Translations under genes and position numbers: made by a program | Notes under the pieces: model-generated | Told to the model about the DNA's origin: nothing | Databases searched by the model: none | The model's input: only the letters and a program-made list of their open reading frames with translations | Shown: piece after piece, positions 60,241 through 64,000 of the stretch | Layout: the number at the start of each line of letters is the position of its first letter | How positions within the stretch are numbered: position 1 is the first letter of the stretch | DNA from: Candida dubliniensis CD36 | Taxonomy: Eukaryota; Ascomycota; Pichiomycetes; Serinales; Debaryomycetaceae | Length of the DNA: 64,000 bases | Assembly: GCF_000026945.1 (NCBI RefSeq) | Contig: NC_012860.1 | Coordinates: forward strand, 3,100,001-3,164,000 | Direction of reading: 5' to 3'

Positions 60241-61233
60241 ATGAGTAAACGTGGCAATTATCCATACTTATCAGCAGATATGTTCCCACAGAACCCCAAC
60301 ATCACAACATCTCTGCGGATCACCAGCACAACATCTCGAACGGGGTCAGTAGCATCTCATCAATCATCGTCAATATATATTCCAAGACCAACAATCAATT
60401 ATGGATATTCATCATCGTCAACTCTAGTGTCCAGATTAAGAAATATCAAGGTTATGGCGAAAAGGTTATTCAAACCGAAAACTCTTGATTTTGAAACGGC
60501 AATTTGGGAAATATTTCATTTGATTGTTAACCCCAAGAAAATGTATCGATCTCACTATTATTATAAGCAACAACAACATGAACAATTGGGGAGTGGGAAT
60601 TCATATACCAGAGATGATCCTAGTTTTTTGATTTTATTGACGGGGTTTTTATCCTTAAGTGCAATTGCTTGGGGGTTGGCATACCAACCTAGTTTTAAGG
60701 AAATTATAAAATTGATAGTGTACATGGTCCTAGTTGATTTTTATCTAACTGGGATTGTCATATCCACAGTAACATGGATATTGGTTAACAGATTGTTCAA
60801 TCCTGGTGCCCAATTTAGCAGTTATAGCGTCAATTATATATCATGGGGGTTCTGTTTTGACATTCACTGCAACTCATTTTTGATAATTTGGTGTTTGTTA
60901 TATGTGGTACAATTCATACTATTACCTGTGATTCGGATAAAGCACTCGATTTTTGCCTTGCTTGTGGGGAATCTGTTATATTTTGGTAGTATTGGCTATT
61001 ATTTTGTTGTTTCCTTTTACGGATACAATTCATTGCCTTTTATTAGTGCAAATTTTGGAAACTTCAGTTCGTTTAATAGTGGCATCAACAACAATAATAA
61101 GAATAACCCGGCTCGAACATTGCAATTGGTTGTTGTGGCAGGAATTTTACCAATTCTAGCGTTGGGATGGCTAGTTACACTACTTTTTAGAATCAACGTG
61201 GCAGATAGTATGGTCGACATTTACTTTAACTAA
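60241..61233 (+). CDS. GMH1: UNC-50 family Golgi membrane protein Gmh1
   Basis: 330-aa polytopic membrane protein of the UNC-50 family (yeast Gmh1, about 273 aa), here with a longer Ser/Thr-rich N-terminus of about 70 residues. The family block FETAIWEIFHLIVNPKKMYR lies at about 81-100, followed by RDDPSFLILL and about five to six membrane helices (127-145, 158-181, 213-235, 241-262, 290-312 roughly). WGFCFDIHCNSFL is another conserved patch, and the protein ends RINVADSMVDIYFN. Gmh1 resides in the Golgi and interacts with the Arf-GEFs Gea1/Gea2 in yeast. Convergent with IML2 over a TA microsatellite. Confidence 0.92.
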   Translation: MSKRGNYPYLSADMFPQNPNITTSLRITSTTSRTGSVASHQSSSIYIPRPTINYGYSSSSTLVSRLRNIKVMAKRLFKPKTLDFETAIWEIFHLIVNPKKMYRSHYYYKQQQHEQLGSGNSYTRDDPSFLILLTGFLSLSAIAWGLAYQPSFKEIIKLIVYMVLVDFYLTGIVISTVTWILVNRLFNPGAQFSSYSVNYISWGFCFDIHCNSFLIIWCLLYVVQFILLPVIRIKHSIFALLVGNLLYFGSIGYYFVVSFYGYNSLPFISANFGNFSSFNSGINNNNKNNPARTLQLVVVAGILPILALGWLVTLLFRINVADSMVDIYFN

Positions 61234-61261
61234 TTGTTCTACGGCAAGTGCACACATATAA

Positions 61262-61285
61262 ATATATATATATATATATATATAT
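61262..61285. repeat. (AT)12 microsatellite
   Basis: 24 bases of alternating A and T between the stops of GMH1 and IML2. Likely length-variable; could form a cruciform and coincide with 3' end formation. Confidence 0.9.
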
Positions 61286-61311
61286 GTATTATCATCTAGT
61301 TTTATTATAAT

Positions 61312-63909
61312 CTAAAGAGTTGCTAGTTGCTCTAATCTATCAGCAGCAGCTTTTATTCTCATACCAGTTCTATTACTCAATTCGTAATCACCTTCACCCA
61401 CAATCTCTGCCCGTTTAAGCCAGCTTTTACTTTCTTGGACAGCCTGATGTACATCCAATTTGGCAGCATTTTTAGTCCTCAATAGCCAAACAAACATTGT
61501 TTTCTCGTACAATGCAGTTGGATAAATATATGGACTGTATGTCATTTTGTGGAACCTAAATTGATGAAGAGGTTCAGAAATGACATACTTGGAAATAACA
61601 TGGTTATCTAATAACCCCAACCCATCATTGATATTACCCAACTGCCTCAAAGTTACTCCTTGCAAAAAGTATCGAATCATCGCTTCGTCTTCAGTTTCTT
61701 CTATCAAGGCATATGACTTTTCATTAGTGTTAGCAGAGTAGTCACCATTAGGAGCACCAGAATAGCCCAACAATTTCAAGGCAATTTCCAAATCATGGTT
61801 GCTCATTCTATTGTAACCATTCCAAAAATAGATTAATTCATGAATCAAAGACGTTCCTACTATATCAGCCGTAGGCATGTTTGGATACTTTTTTTTTCTA
61901 GCATCAATATGTCGACTCTTACGTAATAAGAATTTGTCAAATGGCATTTGCTTATTGCTTCCACCAATACCACCTTTCTTACCAACAGCATTGTGGCCAT
62001 GACCAGGCACATAACTCAATGCAAGATCAAGATATTTATCGAAAAGCGAGGAGTACTTGGCCATTTCTGATTCTTTATTGTCGACTGAAGTGATATCCAT
62101 TTTGATCATTCTATACTTTTCCAAATAACATGAGGCAGCCATAAACAAATAGACAGCTTTGGACCACGAGTTAATATCAATCAAATAAATTAAATCCCTG
62201 GCTGCATTGTCGTACTCGTGTTGATAAATATAAATAGTCGCACGATCAAAAATCAACAATGCCTCAGCCTGTTGCATTTGAATTTCGTTGGCTGGATCAT
62301 CAGTGAAATCCTGCATTGTTTTGGTAGCCAAAACCAAATCGCCTTCTGCCGCCAACATTCTGCCTTCCTGTAATATCCAAAGAGCATTATGAGGGAACAT
62401 TCTTCTGGCTCTGCGCAATAGCTGACTCGTGTACAATTCTGGTCTCTCCAAAATTATATCCAACTCTGCTTCAGAAACAGTTGCCTTGTTATCCAATGAG
62501 AGGATCTTTTTGTCATTTCCTTGATCTGGCAAGCGGAATCCATTATCAACAAACTGCACTGGCCCATCATAAAACACTAGAATAAATAATAATGCCAATT
62601 CACCATGAATATTTCTACATGTAATAGCAGTTCTCCATAACAACCTTAAACCAACCTCTCTGTCTCCTTTAAAACCAACAATTGACAACACTTTCCCAAT
62701 GGCAGGTGGGATCAAAGACAAGACAACTTGCAATATCCCGAAACATAATTGAACACCAGAATGAATATATTCATCAATGGTTGACACGTGCAAATGATTG
62801 TCGGAAGAGTTTTGTGTCAGACTTGGTGATGTTTCAATTGATGAAAGCACAGACTGTGCACTAGAGTGAATTTGTGGTGGGGGGAGATTGAGAGTATCTT
62901 CAGTATCAAACTCTTCCAGAGCATCGCAATACTCGTTGTCACTGCTACTACTATCATCATCATCATCACCAACATTGTTGTTGTTATTAGCATTATCAAC
63001 TCGTTGTTCCTCGTACTTGGAATTACTTTGTTTAGCCAAAGTTAAAGAGCTATTCAGGTCTTCAAACAAGTTAACACGCTCAGGATTCACATTATTCGCT
63101 AAAGTAGCTCCTTCAATTCGGGATTTTCTCATCATATAAATTTTTTCTAAATTTTTCATCAACGAAATATCTTGCGGTAAGGAACTTGTGGAACTTGTTT
63201 GAGAGCTGTAACCAGGTAGATCCACAGTGCTTATAGAAAAGTTTTCTGTGGTTATAATGTTGTTTGACTTAACGCCATTGCCTTGCATTGCTGCTTCTTT
63301 TTTCAATTTGGCCAAGTTTTTGTTGAATAGTGGTTCCAGTTCTTTAATTTTTTTATACACAGCATCCAAAGTTTGATAAGCACGACGTAACTTAAACAAG
63401 GCCTTGGCACTTTCCACCATCCCGTTGTTTTCCGTTAATAACATCAATAATGCATTTAACAAAGTAGACTCAGCAAACGTCACCTGAAACTCCGTACCTG
63501 GGGGATAAATCATGGATGTGGCCAATTGGTACTTGAGGTTATATTTTGAATTATTCAATGAGGCATTCTCTGCTTCTGACAACGTTTTATGAGCTTTTTC
63601 CATAACTTCAGGTTCAAATCCTAACGTAGCTTCGATAAATTCCATTACTCCTAAAGCTAATGGGAAAATTGCATGTGGTTGCTCAGAATTGCTGTTCTTT
63701 GATGCTTCATTCTGCAACAAATCCGTGCCTGTTTTGGTTCTATCGTCCAATAAATAGTCCATGGCCTTAAGCGCTATTTCGAAATCATACACCTGAGTCA
63801 ATATTTTGTCATAGTTGGATTCTGAGTTTATCACTGAGGATGTTGATTGTTGGGAGGTCATGGAACCCAAGGACAATATTGATGCCTTTTTTCTTAAACC
63901 TTTGAGCAT
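61312..63909 (-). CDS. IML2: Iml2/TTC39-family protein
   Basis: 865-aa protein of the Iml2 family (TTC39-like, yeast Iml2 and YKR018C about 730 aa). TPR-like helical repeats fill two blocks, about 30-215 and 385-865. Between them is a disordered insertion (about 215-380) with an Asn run, Asp/Ser blocks and Ser/Thr-rich parts. Conserved features seen: GVMEFIEATLGFEPEVM near 100, a hydrophobic VQLCFGILQVVLSLIPPAIGKVLSIVGF (partly quoted: LIPPAIGKVL), and YFLQGVTLRQLG. In yeast the protein is found at the mitochondrial surface and is needed to clear inclusion bodies with lipid droplets. The longer size comes mainly from the insertion. Start at the ATG 63909-63907. Confidence 0.88.
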   Translation of the reverse strand: MLKGLRKKASILSLGSMTSQQSTSSVINSESNYDKILTQVYDFEIALKAMDYLLDDRTKTGTDLLQNEASKNSNSEQPHAIFPLALGVMEFIEATLGFEPEVMEKAHKTLSEAENASLNNSKYNLKYQLATSMIYPPGTEFQVTFAESTLLNALLMLLTENNGMVESAKALFKLRRAYQTLDAVYKKIKELEPLFNKNLAKLKKEAAMQGNGVKSNNIITTENFSISTVDLPGYSSQTSSTSSLPQDISLMKNLEKIYMMRKSRIEGATLANNVNPERVNLFEDLNSSLTLAKQSNSKYEEQRVDNANNNNNVGDDDDDSSSSDNEYCDALEEFDTEDTLNLPPPQIHSSAQSVLSSIETSPSLTQNSSDNHLHVSTIDEYIHSGVQLCFGILQVVLSLIPPAIGKVLSIVGFKGDREVGLRLLWRTAITCRNIHGELALLFILVFYDGPVQFVDNGFRLPDQGNDKKILSLDNKATVSEAELDIILERPELYTSQLLRRARRMFPHNALWILQEGRMLAAEGDLVLATKTMQDFTDDPANEIQMQQAEALLIFDRATIYIYQHEYDNAARDLIYLIDINSWSKAVYLFMAASCYLEKYRMIKMDITSVDNKESEMAKYSSLFDKYLDLALSYVPGHGHNAVGKKGGIGGSNKQMPFDKFLLRKSRHIDARKKKYPNMPTADIVGTSLIHELIYFWNGYNRMSNHDLEIALKLLGYSGAPNGDYSANTNEKSYALIEETEDEAMIRYFLQGVTLRQLGNINDGLGLLDNHVISKYVISEPLHQFRFHKMTYSPYIYPTALYEKTMFVWLLRTKNAAKLDVHQAVQESKSWLKRAEIVGEGDYELSNRTGMRIKAAADRLEQLATL

Positions 63910-64000
63910 AGCGGTTGGTCTGAAAGTATGAAAAATGCTTACTCAAATACTGACAATATACTATTGAAACCTAAAAAAGAAAGAAATTCAAAAGGAAATA
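63910..64000. promoter_or_regulatory. Start of the IML2 upstream region (cut by window end)
   Basis: 91 bp, AT-rich, upstream of the IML2 ATG. Nothing further is recognisable. Confidence 0.4.

Overview
The window looks like nuclear DNA from a CTG-clade yeast, most likely Candida albicans (or its close relative C. dubliniensis). It is AT-rich with long A/T homopolymers. The genes are compact and almost intron-free, and the two introns found have yeast-type GTATGT/GTACGT donors and TACTAAC branch sites. The order RPL4B - RBE1 - FTR1 - SET3, and SSK1 next to SIM1, match what I remember of C. albicans chromosome 1. No database search was possible, so the species is inferred from gene content and synteny. 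In this clade CUG is read as Ser, so any Leu inferred from a CTG codon should be read as Ser.

Left part (1-30 kb): the acidic end of an unidentified gene is followed by SSK1 (stress/two-component response regulator), then 4.5 kb without a gene, then SIM1 (SUN-family wall glucanase), ATG12, a YBP1-type oxidative-stress protein, HPC2 (HIR histone chaperone), a DUR3-type urea/polyamine symporter, an OCA6-type atypical phosphatase, a rhodanese-USP deubiquitinase (DOA4/UBP5 type), a spliced Smk1-type MAP kinase, an N-terminally short Rho-GDI, MHO1/Memo, the AP-2 beta-adaptin APL1 and the RecQ4-like helicase HRQ1.

Middle (30-48 kb): a cytosolic GH5 glucanase-like protein, UTP10 (rRNA processing), HSP10 with a one-codon first exon, a Rab5 GTPase of Ypt52 type, RPL4B and RBE1 (secreted CAP protein). 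A 4.7 kb intergenic region then separates RBE1 from the divergent FTR1 iron permease. It carries a CGG-N12-CCG palindrome enclosing CCAAT, three CACGTG boxes, GATAA motifs and a pentanucleotide repeat.

Right part (48-64 kb): SET3 (PHD-SET histone deacetylase subunit), a possible small ORF, PAM16/TIM16, an RKM1-type ribosomal lysine methyltransferase, the RBR ligase HEL1, an unrecognised 519-aa protein (possibly the TORC1 subunit Tco89), YPI1 (PP1 regulator), GMH1/UNC-50 and IML2. The window ends just upstream of IML2.

No transposon, LTR, tRNA, rRNA or CRISPR was recognised. I see no convincing new multi-gene system. The points most worth a second look are the Rho-GDI lacking its regulatory arm, the Smk1-type MAPK in a yeast not known to sporulate, the architecture of the FTR1 upstream region, a candidate structured RNA near 22.7 kb, and tail-to-tail genes whose stop codons are 1-2 bases apart.
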